Shown here piece after piece: positions 1 through 8,866 of a stretch of DNA of 64,000 nt (positions are counted from its first letter, which is position 1; the number at the start of each line of letters is the position of its first letter). The notes below the pieces were generated by a model. That model was given only the letters and a program-made list of their open reading frames with translations. It was not told the DNA's origin and made no database searches. Position numbers and translations under genes: made by a program. Origin of the DNA: Myroides phaeus (lineage in GTDB: Bacteria; Bacteroidota; Bacteroidia; Flavobacteriales; Flavobacteriaceae); the NCBI RefSeq assembly GCF_900099675.1, contig NZ_FNDQ01000006.1, forward strand, positions 62,001 to 126,000. The letters are read 5' to 3'.

Positions 1-118
1 TGCGTTTAAAATAGAAAGACAAGTGCTTCTGCTAAATTCCTCAATGTGAAATTAGAATATTTTAGATGGGTGCATACAGGGGGTAGAGATAAAGTCTTTC
101 TTAAAAGTAAATAGTATA

Positions 119-679
119 CTATAATTTATCAATCACTTTTCGCCTTTGTGACCCCGTAGTTTTAAAGTGAGTAGGAGTTAGCCCAGTTACTTTTTTAAAC
201 TGTTTGCTCAGATGGGCTACACTGCTATAATGCAATAAGAAAGTGATTTCTTTTAATGTCAGTTCGTTGTAAACCAAGAGTTCTTTTACCTTCTCAATCT
301 TTAAGCAGATGAAGTATTGCTCTATGGTTGTTGATTCTAATTGAGAGAACAACTGGCTTAAACTTTGGTAATCTTGTCCAATCTTATCTGTGATATAAAC
401 TGATAAGGGAGTTTCTAAATAAGCATTGTGATTTTGTACTAACTCAATCAATACGGTTTTAATTTTGTCAACCGTTTTACTCTTTTGATTGTCTAATATT
501 TCAAAGCCTAAACGTTGTAGTTTTTCAGTTAAACTATCCATTTGCGAGGGCGAAAGATATTCTTTGATTTCCACTTCGCCAAGTTCAACATTTATTGGGG
601 TATATTGAGTGGATAGCAATAGGTTTTCTACTGCCATTTTGCATCGCTCACACACCATATTTTTTATATATAATTTCAT
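119..679 (-). CDS. AraC-family transcriptional regulator with N-terminal HMA-like domain
   Basis: A 186-residue predicted DNA-binding regulator. The first ~65 residues look like a heavy-metal-associated (HMA) ferredoxin-like fold that keeps a CxxC pair (MVCERC, Cys10 and Cys13). The last ~100 residues are an AraC-type double helix-turn-helix, with LTLKEITFLLHYSS in the first HTH and the familiar second-HTH ending VTGLTPTHFK. A reading from a TTG at 691 would add four residues; the ATG at 679 is preferred because the HMA fold starts there. The usual cupin-type sensor of AraC proteins is absent, so the metal-binding-like domain probably replaces it as the sensory part (inference). No metal transporter lies next to it in the window; the neighbour nnr is divergent. 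Family call good, ligand unknown. Confidence 0.85.
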   Translation of the reverse strand: MKLYIKNMVCERCKMAVENLLLSTQYTPINVELGEVEIKEYLSPSQMDSLTEKLQRLGFEILDNQKSKTVDKIKTVLIELVQNHNAYLETPLSVYITDKIGQDYQSLSQLFSQLESTTIEQYFICLKIEKVKELLVYNELTLKEITFLLHYSSVAHLSKQFKKVTGLTPTHFKTTGSQRRKVIDKL

Positions 680-795
680 TCCGAAAACCAATTCTGATTA
701 CCCAAAGATACTAAAAGTTAGAAAAGACATTGACAATGCTTTTTAAGGGTTTCTATTTTGTGTTAATATATTCGCGTTTCTTGCTATTACATGTT

Positions 796-822
796 TTTGC
801 AATAGACAATTTACTATCTTTA
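796..822 (+). promoter_or_regulatory. Promoter for nnr
   Basis: TTTG at 796-799 and TATCTTTA at 815-822 resemble the Bacteroidota -33/-7 pair (TTTG, TAnnTTTG) with a 15-bp spacer, slightly short. The start codon of nnr is at 855. The last base of the -7 box deviates from consensus. Confidence 0.45.
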
Positions 823-854
823 GTTTCTATTAAAACAACAATTAATTAACCAAT

Positions 855-2360
855 ATGAAAATTTTAAATTCGCAACAAGTTCTTGCTATTGATAAGGAAA
901 CTTTAGCAAGTCAATATATATCTTCTTTTAAGTTAATGGAGCGTGCTTCAACAAAGGTTTTTGACAAGTTGAAAGACCGTTATAAGTTGTATCAAACTTC
1001 TTTTGTTATTCTATGTGGCAAGGGGAATAATGGGGGAGACGGATTAGCACTTGCGCGTCTTTTGAAAGAAGGAGGGGCTTTTGTACGCGTTTATTTGTTA
1101 CAAGCCAAAAAGTACACGCCAGAAAGTGTGCAGAATCAAGATTTATTAGAAGAAAGAGATATTGCCGTTGAAAAGTTTACACCTAAAGCGAAGATTAAGA
1201 TTAAGCCAGACGACATTGTTATTGATGCGATGTTTGGCATTGGGCTGTCTGAGGTTTTAGGAGATGAATGGAACGACTTTTTTAAGCATATCAATGAAGA
1301 GAAGTGTTACGACCGCGTGTCAATTGATATGCCGTCAGGATTATTTGCTGATGTGAGTACGCCAAAAACAGCCAATGTTTTCAAAGCCAATATTGTTTAT
1401 ACGTTTCAGTTGCCTAAGTTATCGCTGTTATTGCCTGAGTCAAAGGAGTATGTGAAGGAGTTTGAGGTAGTGGACATAAACTTGGATGCTGATGCCATTG
1501 CTAAGGCAGAAACAATGTGCTATTTTGTAGATAAAGACAGGGTTAAGAGTAAGCTGAAAAAAGGAAGTAAGTTTGACCACAAAGGATGTTTTGGACACGC
1601 CTTAGTAATGGGAGGAAGTTTTGGTAAGATTGGAGCGATGGTGTTGGCGTCTAAAGCGGCAATGAAGTCGGGAAGTGGCTTGGTATCTGCTTATATACCA
1701 GGGTGTGGATATACAACAATGCAAACAGCTATTCCTGAAGTAATGTGTTTGGTTGGTGAGGATGAAAAACAATTGGTAAACTTTCCAGATGTATCAAATT
1801 ACGATGCAGTAGGGGTTGGTTGCGGATTAGGAACGAGTAAGGAAACAGCAAAAGGGTTTGTTGCCTTTTTAAAGGGGGCTAAAGAGGCTAAGATGGTTAT
1901 CGACGCAGATGGCTTAAACATTATCAGTGAGCAAAAATGCTTGGATAAGGTTCCGGCTCAAACTATTTTGACTCCCCACGAAAAGGAGCTTTCTCGTTTG
2001 ATTGGAACGTGGGACAGCGATTTTGACAAGATTGAAAAGGTGAAAACGATGGCTAAAAAACACAACCTTGTTTTTGTAGTGAAAGGTGCCCATACGATGG
2101 TGGTAACGCCAAGTGAGGAGGTGTACTTTAACTCGACAGGTAACTGGGGAATGGCAACGGCGGGTTCTGGTGATACGTTAACGGGAATTATTACTTCGTT
2201 GTTAGGACAAGGGTATGCTGCGGAAGATGCGGCTATTGTAGGTGTTTACTTACACGGATTAGCAGGGGATTGTGCGGTTGAAAGTATTCACCCTTACAGT
2301 TTGCTTGCTTCTGATATAAGCAACGCTATTAGCACAGCATATAAGAGGTTATATGAATAA
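855..2360 (+). CDS. nnr: Bifunctional NAD(P)HX epimerase / ADP-dependent NAD(P)HX dehydratase
   Basis: A 501-residue metabolite-repair enzyme. It epimerises and dehydrates damaged NADHX/NADPHX back to NAD(P)H in the cytoplasm. The N-terminal half (about 1-215) is a YjeF_N epimerase domain with the loop GKGNNGGDGLALARLL and the motif DAMFGIGL. The C-terminal half (about 235-501) is the ribokinase-like dehydratase, with HKGCFGHALVMGGS, the DADGLN segment, VVKGAHT and the phosphate-binding GSGDTLTGI. Length matches the fused bacterial form (about 500 residues). The ATG follows a short AT-rich leader with a plausible promoter. The gene stands alone and ends in a strong terminator at 2382-2417. 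Confidence 0.95.
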   Translation: MKILNSQQVLAIDKETLASQYISSFKLMERASTKVFDKLKDRYKLYQTSFVILCGKGNNGGDGLALARLLKEGGAFVRVYLLQAKKYTPESVQNQDLLEERDIAVEKFTPKAKIKIKPDDIVIDAMFGIGLSEVLGDEWNDFFKHINEEKCYDRVSIDMPSGLFADVSTPKTANVFKANIVYTFQLPKLSLLLPESKEYVKEFEVVDINLDADAIAKAETMCYFVDKDRVKSKLKKGSKFDHKGCFGHALVMGGSFGKIGAMVLASKAAMKSGSGLVSAYIPGCGYTTMQTAIPEVMCLVGEDEKQLVNFPDVSNYDAVGVGCGLGTSKETAKGFVAFLKGAKEAKMVIDADGLNIISEQKCLDKVPAQTILTPHEKELSRLIGTWDSDFDKIEKVKTMAKKHNLVFVVKGAHTMVVTPSEEVYFNSTGNWGMATAGSGDTLTGIITSLLGQGYAAEDAAIVGVYLHGLAGDCAVESIHPYSLLASDISNAISTAYKRLYE

Positions 2361-2381
2361 ATTTAGGTTATTATAAATACG

Positions 2382-2417
2382 AAAAGGCAGTGTATCAGTA
2401 GATAGACTGCCTTTTTT
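2382..2417 (+). terminator. Intrinsic terminator after nnr
   Basis: A 10-bp perfect stem, AAAAGGCAGT (2382-2391) with ACTGCCTTTT (2406-2415), a 14-nt loop and a T-rich tail directly after the nnr stop codon. Confidence 0.85.
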
Positions 2418-2493
2418 CTTGGAGTATAATTACATTGCCGTTTTTGTTTTTATAGCTTTATTATGCTGTAATCATAATATTGTAGTCTGATTT

Positions 2494-2988
2494 ATGCCAA
2501 CTATGAGAAATATATTGTTGAGAGATTTTAATCCAACTGAAGATGTAGTGTTTTTCGAAAACTTATATAATAAGGAAGAGAATATGAGATTTATTCCTTT
2601 TAAAAAGGGGGGTATAATAAGAGAAGATGTGAAGGATAGATTTTCGCCTAAATCGGACAGAAAGTTATTTGTGGTAACGGATATTGTTACGTCTTCTATA
2701 ATAGGAGAAGCGGGTATTTATAACTATGAGTCTTTTGCAAATGAATATGAACTGGGATATATAATGGATTGTAACTATTGGAATAAAGGGTTGGGGAAAG
2801 AAATATGTGCTACCTTAATTCACAAGGTGTTTAACGAGTTAAGCGGGGTGAAAGCTGTTTGTCGTATGTACCAAGAGAATATAGCTTCTATAAAGGTTTC
2901 TCAAGCAAACAATATGATTTTAGAAAGAGAAGATGTATTGGATAATGGTCGTACGCGATTGACGTATGTTCTTCATAAAAACGGATAG
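2494..2988 (+). CDS. GNAT-family N-acetyltransferase
   Basis: A 164-residue protein of the RimJ/RimL-like branch of GNAT acetyltransferases. Visible features are the N-terminal RNILLRDFNPTED strand, the central strand-loop SSIIGEAGIYNYE, the ELGYIMDCNYWNKGLGKEI segment that corresponds to acetyl-CoA motif A, and a late KAVCRMYQENIASIKVSQANNM segment typical of the family (N followed by S in the last helix). The acceptor is unknown. It lies between two terminators and so is probably monocistronic. The ATG at 2494 is the first in frame; a downstream ATG (codon 4) is equally possible and would change only three residues. Confidence 0.85.
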   Translation: MPTMRNILLRDFNPTEDVVFFENLYNKEENMRFIPFKKGGIIREDVKDRFSPKSDRKLFVVTDIVTSSIIGEAGIYNYESFANEYELGYIMDCNYWNKGLGKEICATLIHKVFNELSGVKAVCRMYQENIASIKVSQANNMILEREDVLDNGRTRLTYVLHKNG

Positions 2989-3030
2989 GCTGTTTTTGTA
3001 CTTGCTTATAAAAACAGTTGTATAAAACCA

Positions 3031-3066
3031 AAAAGGGCAGTATATCATTGGATACACTGCCCTTTT
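3031..3066. terminator. Bidirectional terminator between the GNAT gene and the FAD/Fe-S gene
   Basis: An 11-bp perfect inverted repeat, AAAAGGGCAGT (3031-3041) and ACTGCCCTTTT (3056-3065/66), with T-runs on both strands. It lies between convergent genes. It is nearly the same sequence as the terminator after nnr, which suggests duplication of a terminator stem. Confidence 0.85.
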
Positions 3067-3086
3067 TAAAATATATGTAAATATTG

Positions 3087-5912
3087 TTATTTTGTTACTT
3101 CGTCGATAAGGTAGAAAATAGACTTAAAGTTTACATCTCCGTATTCTGTTAGTCCGATTTCACACGTACGACTGGTAGAAAATCCGTCTTTACAGCTACT
3201 TGGTATCTGTTCTTTCAGATGTCTGTTTCCGTGTTTGTTTAGCTCAGGGAATGTAAACCCTCTATCTCCAGCAAAACCACAACAGTTGCTATCGATGTAG
3301 TTTACCTTTTCTGCACACATTTTAGTAAGTTCTAACAACTTGCCTTCTAAGCCTACTTTCTTTACAGAACACACAGGGAATACTGATATTTCCTTTCTCG
3401 GGTTCTTCACTGGTAAGATTGGCATAATGAAGTCTAACATAAACTCAATAGGGTCATACATTTTTAGTTGTCCCTCTTTATGAGCTTCGTAGAAAGTATA
3501 GAAACAAGGACTCATATCAAATAATACAGGATATTTTCCGTTTTCAGATGCCTTCAACAACGCCTGTTCTAAGTTGCTCGACTTCTTGTATCCCTCTTCT
3601 TTAAACCCTTTACTGCTGAATGGCATTCCACAACATTGGTTGTTTAAATTCTCTGGATAGATGATTGTATAGCCCGCTCTTTCTAAAAGTTGGATTGTTT
3701 TCTCTGTCAAGTCCACATCGTCTTTAGGATAATCTTTTGATTTACCCATTGTTCTGTTGATACAAGAAGGGAAGTATACAACTTTTAGGTCTTGGTTAGG
3801 ATTAACCACTGTTTCCTTAATTGTTTTCTTTGTACCCGTTGGCATTGCCACGTTCCACTGTGGTACTTTATTATTAGATATCTTTCTGATTCCAGATGAT
3901 ATACTATACATCGCTTTATTGCCCAATACGTTTTGGAAGAAACGCACTGTTTTTAACCCCGTACGTCCTAATGCCGTAAAGCGGTCCATATTATCAACGT
4001 AATACTCTGCGTCTTTTCTGTTTTTAGGCGTTAATGATGCTTTACGAACATCTTTGATGTACTTACCTGTGTCGATTTTAACCGGACACGCTAAAGCACA
4101 CAAACCGTCAGTAGCACAAGTTTCGTCTGAATAGTACTGTGCATTGCTAACTAAACTTTCTAACATCGTAGCATCTTCCCCCGTGTTTTTAAGACGAGCA
4201 ATTTCTCTACCAATTACAATACGTTGTCTTGGCGAAAGCGTTAATCCCTCAGACACACAGTGCGACTCACAGAATCCACACTCGATACACTTATCTACAA
4301 TTTCATTTGTAGCAGGAGACGGTTTAAAGTTCTCCAAGTGAATATGAGGATTTGTGTTGATAATCACCCCTGGGTTAACCAAGTTATGCGGGTCAAAGAT
4401 GTTTTTCACTTTCAACATCACTTTATACGCTTGTTCCCCCCATTCTTTTTCCACAAAAGGCGCCATATTTCTACCCGTTCCGTGTTCTGCTTTTAGAGAC
4501 CCGTCAAACTGGTCAACCACAATTTCAACCAATTCATCCATCAATTGTGCATAGCGACTCACTTCCTCTGTTGTAGAGAAGTCCTGAGAGAATACTAAGT
4601 GTAAGTTACCCTCTAAGGCGTGTCCGAAAAGCACAGCATCGTGGTAGTTCAGTTTGGCAAACAAGGCTTTCATAGCGATACAAGCATCAGCCAGTTTCTC
4701 AACCGGGAAAGCAACGTCTTCAATAATACACGTTGTCCCTGTTTTACGCAACGCACCAGTTGTAGGAAGTAGTCCGTTTCTGGCTTTCCAATTGAAGGCA
4801 TATTGCTTAGGTTCAGACGTGAACTCGAAAGGTTTATAAGTAGGAGTAGTAGCGATAGCCTCTCTAATCTGTGCTTGTTTTGACTGCATTTCCTTATCGT
4901 TTTCTGCTTGTGCCTCAACAAGAAGGATACAAACCGACTCAGGAAGTGTTTTGAAATAGTCAGGAGCTTCTGGTTCGTCTTCAATAGAGCGAATACTATT
5001 TCTGTCTAATAATTCAACAGCAGCAACCGGACTTTTCTTTAAGAAAGGCACAGCTTGACACGCTTTTTCAATAGTTTCAAAAATCATCAACGTACACGCT
5101 TTGTGCTTGTAGTTGATTACGGTATTATAAGTAATATCAGAAATAAACGCCAACGTACCTTCCGAACCAATCATCAAGTGTTTGATGATGTCAAAAGGGT
5201 CTTCATAATCAATGAAAGAGTTGATGCTATATCCGGTTGTATTCTTTATTTTAAACTTGCGTTTGATACGGTCATAAAGTACATCATCATTTTTGATGTT
5301 GTCTCTAAGGAAACCAATTTCTCTTAAAATCTCAGGGTGTTTCGCTTGAAAAGCACGTTTACTATCCTCATCCGCAGTATCCAAAACAGTTCCGTCATAA
5401 AACACAATGCGTATATCAGCAATGGTGTTGTATGAGTTTTGCGATGTACCACAGCACATACCGCTGGCATTATTAGCAGCAATTCCCCCAATCATAGCTG
5501 CGTTGATAGAACCAGGGTCCGGACCAATCTTACGGCCATACGGCGCTAAGATGATATTAGCACGTCCACCGATAATTCCTGGTTGGAACTTTGCTTTTAG
5601 TCCTTGGTCAAATATTTCGTATCCCTTCCATTTATGCGTAGCCACCATTAAAATAGAGTCGCTAATTGCCTGACCAGATAAACTCGTTCCAGCAGCGCGA
5701 TAAGTTACAGGTAATTTATATTTAGCAGCCGTTTGTAGTGTTGCAATTGCTTCTTTCTCATTGTGAATTTGAACTACGACTTTCGGAATTAAGCGATAAA
5801 AACTCGCATCTGTACCATACGCTAAAAGTTGTATAGGGTTGGTAATAATTCGATTAGAGTCAATCTGTTTCGCTAATTCATCATTGAATTGTTGATATTG
5901 CAGTGGTAACAT
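3087..5912 (-). CDS. FAD-binding and 4Fe-4S/CCG-domain oxidoreductase (D-lactate or D-2-hydroxyacid dehydrogenase type)
   Basis: A 941-residue protein of the YdiJ / type II D-lactate dehydrogenase group. About residues 40-520 form the PCMH-type FAD-binding fold with its FAD-oxidase C-terminal domain; the phosphate-binding stretch includes YRAAGTSLSGQAISDS and the later GPDPGSINAAMIGGIAANNASG. Two cysteine clusters follow (CIECGFCESHC near 541 and CATDGLCALACP near 595), as in a two-[4Fe-4S] ferredoxin module. The last third is a CCG module with NQCCGMPF near 757 and SNCCGFAG near 875. The architecture transfers electrons from a D-2-hydroxyacid through FAD and Fe-S clusters to the quinone pool. 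Substrate cannot be told from sequence. It appears monocistronic. Confidence 0.9.
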   Translation of the reverse strand: MLPLQYQQFNDELAKQIDSNRIITNPIQLLAYGTDASFYRLIPKVVVQIHNEKEAIATLQTAAKYKLPVTYRAAGTSLSGQAISDSILMVATHKWKGYEIFDQGLKAKFQPGIIGGRANIILAPYGRKIGPDPGSINAAMIGGIAANNASGMCCGTSQNSYNTIADIRIVFYDGTVLDTADEDSKRAFQAKHPEILREIGFLRDNIKNDDVLYDRIKRKFKIKNTTGYSINSFIDYEDPFDIIKHLMIGSEGTLAFISDITYNTVINYKHKACTLMIFETIEKACQAVPFLKKSPVAAVELLDRNSIRSIEDEPEAPDYFKTLPESVCILLVEAQAENDKEMQSKQAQIREAIATTPTYKPFEFTSEPKQYAFNWKARNGLLPTTGALRKTGTTCIIEDVAFPVEKLADACIAMKALFAKLNYHDAVLFGHALEGNLHLVFSQDFSTTEEVSRYAQLMDELVEIVVDQFDGSLKAEHGTGRNMAPFVEKEWGEQAYKVMLKVKNIFDPHNLVNPGVIINTNPHIHLENFKPSPATNEIVDKCIECGFCESHCVSEGLTLSPRQRIVIGREIARLKNTGEDATMLESLVSNAQYYSDETCATDGLCALACPVKIDTGKYIKDVRKASLTPKNRKDAEYYVDNMDRFTALGRTGLKTVRFFQNVLGNKAMYSISSGIRKISNNKVPQWNVAMPTGTKKTIKETVVNPNQDLKVVYFPSCINRTMGKSKDYPKDDVDLTEKTIQLLERAGYTIIYPENLNNQCCGMPFSSKGFKEEGYKKSSNLEQALLKASENGKYPVLFDMSPCFYTFYEAHKEGQLKMYDPIEFMLDFIMPILPVKNPRKEISVFPVCSVKKVGLEGKLLELTKMCAEKVNYIDSNCCGFAGDRGFTFPELNKHGNRHLKEQIPSSCKDGFSTSRTCEIGLTEYGDVNFKSIFYLIDEVTK

Positions 5913-6082
5913 AAGATATGTTCTTTTTTATTTCCCCACAATTTACGAAACAAAGTGTGAGATTGCTGAGAATATGTCTTATTTATATTGGATTTAAATA
6001 TAATAATCTCATCAAATTAACCGTTTGATAAATTGGTTCAAAATGTAGTGAAAAGGGGGTATGAAATAAGGAGTAAAAAGCA

Positions 6083-6090
6083 TACCTTTG
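6083..6090 (+). promoter_or_regulatory. -7 promoter element for pyrD
   Basis: TACCTTTG matches the Bacteroidota TAnnTTTG consensus and lies 38 bp before the pyrD ATG. I see no clear -33 TTTG at the usual spacing. Confidence 0.6.
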
Positions 6091-6127
6091 CAAAAATTTA
6101 AACACACAACTACACAAGTAATCGGCT

Positions 6128-7147
6128 ATGTATAAAAGCTTTATAAAGCCTATCTTTTTTAGGTTTGACCCGGAAAAAGTACACCATTTTACCTTTAGTA
6201 CTTTAAAATTAGTCAATAAGATTTCTGGAGTTTCTGCTCTAATTCGAGCTAATTGTCAAATTAATGATCCCCGTCTTGAAAGAGAAGTTTTTGGATTAAA
6301 GTTTAAAAACCCAGTAGGGTTAGCCGCTGGATTAGACAAAGATGCGAAATTATACAGTGAATTGGAGAATTTCGGATTTGGATTTATTGAGATTGGTACC
6401 TTAACTCCCAAAGCACAACCAGGTAATCCTAAAAAACGCTTGTTTCGCTTGAAAGAAGACCACGGATTAATTAACCGAATGGGATTTAATAACGGAGGTG
6501 TTGAGGAGGCAGTTCAACGTTTGAAAAAGAACAAGGGCACACTTATAGGGGGTAATATCGGTAAGAACAAGGTAACACCCAATGAGAATGCAATTGACGA
6601 TTACAACATTTGTTATGACGCGTTGTTTCCGTATGTAGATTATTTTGTAGTGAATGTTAGTTCGCCAAATACACCTAATTTACGTGCGTTGCAAGATAAA
6701 GAGCCACTTACGGCATTGTTGAATGCGTTGCAAACAAAGAATGCACAAAAAGACAAGCCAAAGCCTATTCTATTAAAGATTGCTCCAGATTTGACAGATG
6801 AGCAGTTGTTAGACATCATTGATATTGTAGCAGAAACAAAGATTGCGGGAGTAATTGCCACAAATACTACAATTGAGAGAAAAGGATTGGTTTCGCCAAA
6901 TAAAGAAGAAACAGGAGGATTAAGTGGAAAACCATTAACTAAACGCAGTACAGAGGTTATTCGTTTCTTATCTGAAAAAAGTAATAAAGCATTCCCTATT
7001 ATTGGAGTAGGAGGAATTCACTCGCCAGAGGATGCAATTGAAAAATTAGAAGCAGGTGCGAGCTTGATTCAATTATATTCTGGATTTATTTATGAAGGAC
7101 CAGGATTAATCAAAAAAATAAACGAAGAAATTCTTTCTAAATATTAA
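6128..7147 (+). CDS. pyrD: Dihydroorotate dehydrogenase (quinone), class 2
   Basis: A 339-residue FMN enzyme that oxidises dihydroorotate to orotate, the fourth step of pyrimidine synthesis, and passes electrons to quinone at the inner face of the membrane. The short N-terminal helix pair ([21 protein letters not shown]) is the membrane-association segment found only in class 2 enzymes. The core has [13 protein letters not shown], the active-site loop [15 protein letters not shown] with Ser as the catalytic base (Cys in class 1), and the FMN-phosphate segment [13 protein letters not shown] followed by [16 protein letters not shown]. Length fits the family. A LysE-type gene follows after 8 bp, so the two are probably cotranscribed. 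Confidence 0.96.
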   Translation: MYKSFIKPIFFRFDPEKVHHFTFSTLKLVNKISGVSALIRANCQINDPRLEREVFGLKFKNPVGLAAGLDKDAKLYSELENFGFGFIEIGTLTPKAQPGNPKKRLFRLKEDHGLINRMGFNNGGVEEAVQRLKKNKGTLIGGNIGKNKVTPNENAIDDYNICYDALFPYVDYFVVNVSSPNTPNLRALQDKEPLTALLNALQTKNAQKDKPKPILLKIAPDLTDEQLLDIIDIVAETKIAGVIATNTTIERKGLVSPNKEETGGLSGKPLTKRSTEVIRFLSEKSNKAFPIIGVGGIHSPEDAIEKLEAGASLIQLYSGFIYEGPGLIKKINEEILSKY

Positions 7148-7155
7148 TTAAAACT

Positions 7156-7782
7156 ATGTCAACTGAAGTACTTTATACTTTTTTTATTACTTGTTTTTTA
7201 TTAATTATTACACCAGGACCTGACTTACTTTATGTAGTGTCACAAAGTATAACGAGAGGGAAAAAGTACGGATATGCCGTGGTAATTGGACAAATGGGCG
7301 GATTAATGTTTCACTTGTCATTGTTTGCTTTTGGTATCTCGGCTATTATCATTCAATCTGAACTCATTTTTAAAGGAGTTAAGTTATTTGGAGCGTTGTA
7401 CTTATTTTGGTTGTCTTATAAGGTTTTTCAAGAAGAGAACGCCATCGTTATTGAGGAAAATCAAACAGGAAAGAACGATAAGACCGTAGTCGGTTTTATG
7501 AAAAAGGGATTATTGATGAATATCCTAAATCCGAAGGTAATGATGTTCTTTTTAGCATTATTTCCAGGGTTTATATCAGAAGCAGCAGGAAATGTAAAAC
7601 ACCAAGTATTAGTCTTAGGAGGTGTGTTTATAACGGAGGCCCTTGTGATTTTCTTCATAATTTGCAGTATAGCCGCACAGCTAACGGATTATATGAGGGA
7701 TAACAAAATGGTTAATCTGTTTTTGAAATGGTTACAGATAGTGGTTTTTAGCGGTTTAGGTATTTTTTTACTGTTGAGCTAA
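7156..7782 (+). CDS. LysE/RhtB-family amino acid exporter
   Basis: A 208-residue inner-membrane protein with about six hydrophobic segments and the LysE/RhtB hallmarks: an early ITPGPDLLYVVSQSI motif and GKKYGYAVVIGQMGG, then the central KKGLLMNILNPKVMMFF motif. Members export amino acids or derivatives such as threonine, homoserine lactone or leucine; the substrate here is unknown. It starts 8 bp after pyrD and ends just before a strong terminator, so it is the second gene of a two-gene transcript. No functional link with pyrimidine synthesis is evident. Confidence 0.9.
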   Translation: MSTEVLYTFFITCFLLIITPGPDLLYVVSQSITRGKKYGYAVVIGQMGGLMFHLSLFAFGISAIIIQSELIFKGVKLFGALYLFWLSYKVFQEENAIVIEENQTGKNDKTVVGFMKKGLLMNILNPKVMMFFLALFPGFISEAAGNVKHQVLVLGGVFITEALVIFFIICSIAAQLTDYMRDNKMVNLFLKWLQIVVFSGLGIFLLLS

Positions 7783-7798
7783 AAATAAAAATAGATAG

Positions 7799-7835
7799 AA
7801 AAGCTTCTTACTTGATGAGTAAGGAGCTTTTTTTT
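7799..7835 (+). terminator. Intrinsic terminator of the pyrD operon
   Basis: Stem AAAAGCTTCTTAC (7799-7811) with GTAAGGAGCTTTT (7819-7831), one G-T pair, a short loop and an eight-base T-run. Confidence 0.85.
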
Positions 7836-7903
7836 GAGTTATAATGCATTGTATCAATGAAATAAGGTATCCTTCTTAAGGACGTAAAAATCAATTATTT
7901 CAT

Positions 7904-7935
7904 TTTGTGAATTCAATGCTTTTCTTATATATTTG
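7904..7935 (+). promoter_or_regulatory. Consensus promoter, HMG-CoA lyase gene (leaderless?)
   Basis: TTTG (7904-7907), a 20-bp spacer and TATATTTG (7928-7935) form an almost ideal Bacteroidota promoter. The -7 box ends only 7 bp before the ATG at 7943, so the transcript probably starts at or within a few bases of the start codon. Confidence 0.75.
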
Positions 7936-7942
7936 AAACACT

Positions 7943-8809
7943 ATGAAGCCAACCGTAAAAATTATAGAATGTCCTCGCGATGCTATGCAAGGCATTAAAA
8001 TGTTTATTCCGACTGAGAAAAAAGTTCAGTATATCCAATCCTTACTTCGCGTGGGATTTGATACGATTGACTTTGGAAGTTTTGTATCGCCTAAGGCAAT
8101 TCCTCAAATGCAAGATACTGTTGAGGTTTTAAGTCAATTAGATTTGTCTAAAACGGAGAGTAAGTTATTGGCTATTATTGCCAACACAAGAGGAGCAGAG
8201 CAAGCGGCAGAACACAAGGAAATACAATACTTAGGTTTTCCTTTCTCTATTTCGGAGAACTTTCAGATGCGTAATACACATAAAACTATAGCCGAGTCAA
8301 TTGTTACTTTAGATGAGATATTAAATATAGCAACAAAGTCAAACAAAGAGGTAGTAGCTTATTTATCAATGGGCTTTGGTAATCCGTATGGAGACCCTTG
8401 GGATGTTGATATTGTGGGTAATTGGACAGAGAAGTTGGCAAAAATGGGCGTGAAGATTCTTTCGCTTTCAGATACAGTGGGTAGTTCTACACCAGAGGTA
8501 ATTGACTATTTATATAGCAATTTAATAAAAGCATACCCAGATATTGAGTTTGGAGCACACTTACATACCACAGCAGATAGTTGGTTTGAAAAAGTAGATG
8601 CAGCCTATAAAGCAGGTTGTATTCGCTTTGATGGGGCTATAAAAGGGTACGGAGGATGTCCGATGGCAAAAGACGATTTAACAGGAAATATGCCTACTGA
8701 GAAGATGCTAAGTTACTTCACAGCAAACAAGGTGGACACTAATTTAAGTGCGATGTCATTTGAGAGTTCTTATAATGAAGCGTTAAAAATATTTAATTTT
8801 TATCATTAG
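7943..8809 (+). CDS. Hydroxymethylglutaryl-CoA lyase
   Basis: A 288-residue member of the DRE-TIM metallolyase superfamily that cleaves HMG-CoA to acetyl-CoA and acetoacetate, the last step of leucine degradation. Key features: the N-terminal ECPRDAMQG motif (catalytic Arg-Asp), FGSFVSPKAIPQM, the second-metal-site stretch GAHLHTTAD, and the active-site loop IKGYGGCPMAKDDLTGN with the catalytic Cys in GGCPMA. Slightly shorter than typical (about 300). The ATG at 7943 must be the start: an in-frame TGA lies at 7934-7936, and the promoter leaves almost no 5' UTR. The gene is monocistronic; guaB follows with its own promoter. Confidence 0.93.
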   Translation: MKPTVKIIECPRDAMQGIKMFIPTEKKVQYIQSLLRVGFDTIDFGSFVSPKAIPQMQDTVEVLSQLDLSKTESKLLAIIANTRGAEQAAEHKEIQYLGFPFSISENFQMRNTHKTIAESIVTLDEILNIATKSNKEVVAYLSMGFGNPYGDPWDVDIVGNWTEKLAKMGVKILSLSDTVGSSTPEVIDYLYSNLIKAYPDIEFGAHLHTTADSWFEKVDAAYKAGCIRFDGAIKGYGGCPMAKDDLTGNMPTEKMLSYFTANKVDTNLSAMSFESSYNEALKIFNFYH

Positions 8810-8834
8810 ATTTTTTTAGTTTGTCGAAAAAAGC

Positions 8835-8842
8835 TAAATTTG
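8835..8842 (+). promoter_or_regulatory. -7 promoter element for guaB
   Basis: TAAATTTG matches TAnnTTTG and lies 24 bp before the ATG at 8867. It overlaps the TTG at 8840 that would open a longer reading frame, which argues against that longer start. Confidence 0.6.
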
Positions 8843-8866
8843 CGTGCAATTCAACTACAATTGCAC

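Noticed and set aside
4144..5673. Several plus-strand frames of 60-90 codons within the FAD/Fe-S oxidoreductase gene
   Set aside because: All lie antisense to a gene with complete domain motifs and have no promoter or motif of their own.
8840..8866. TTG start adding nine residues to guaB
   Set aside because: The TTG is part of the TAAATTTG promoter box; the family begins near the ATG at 8867.
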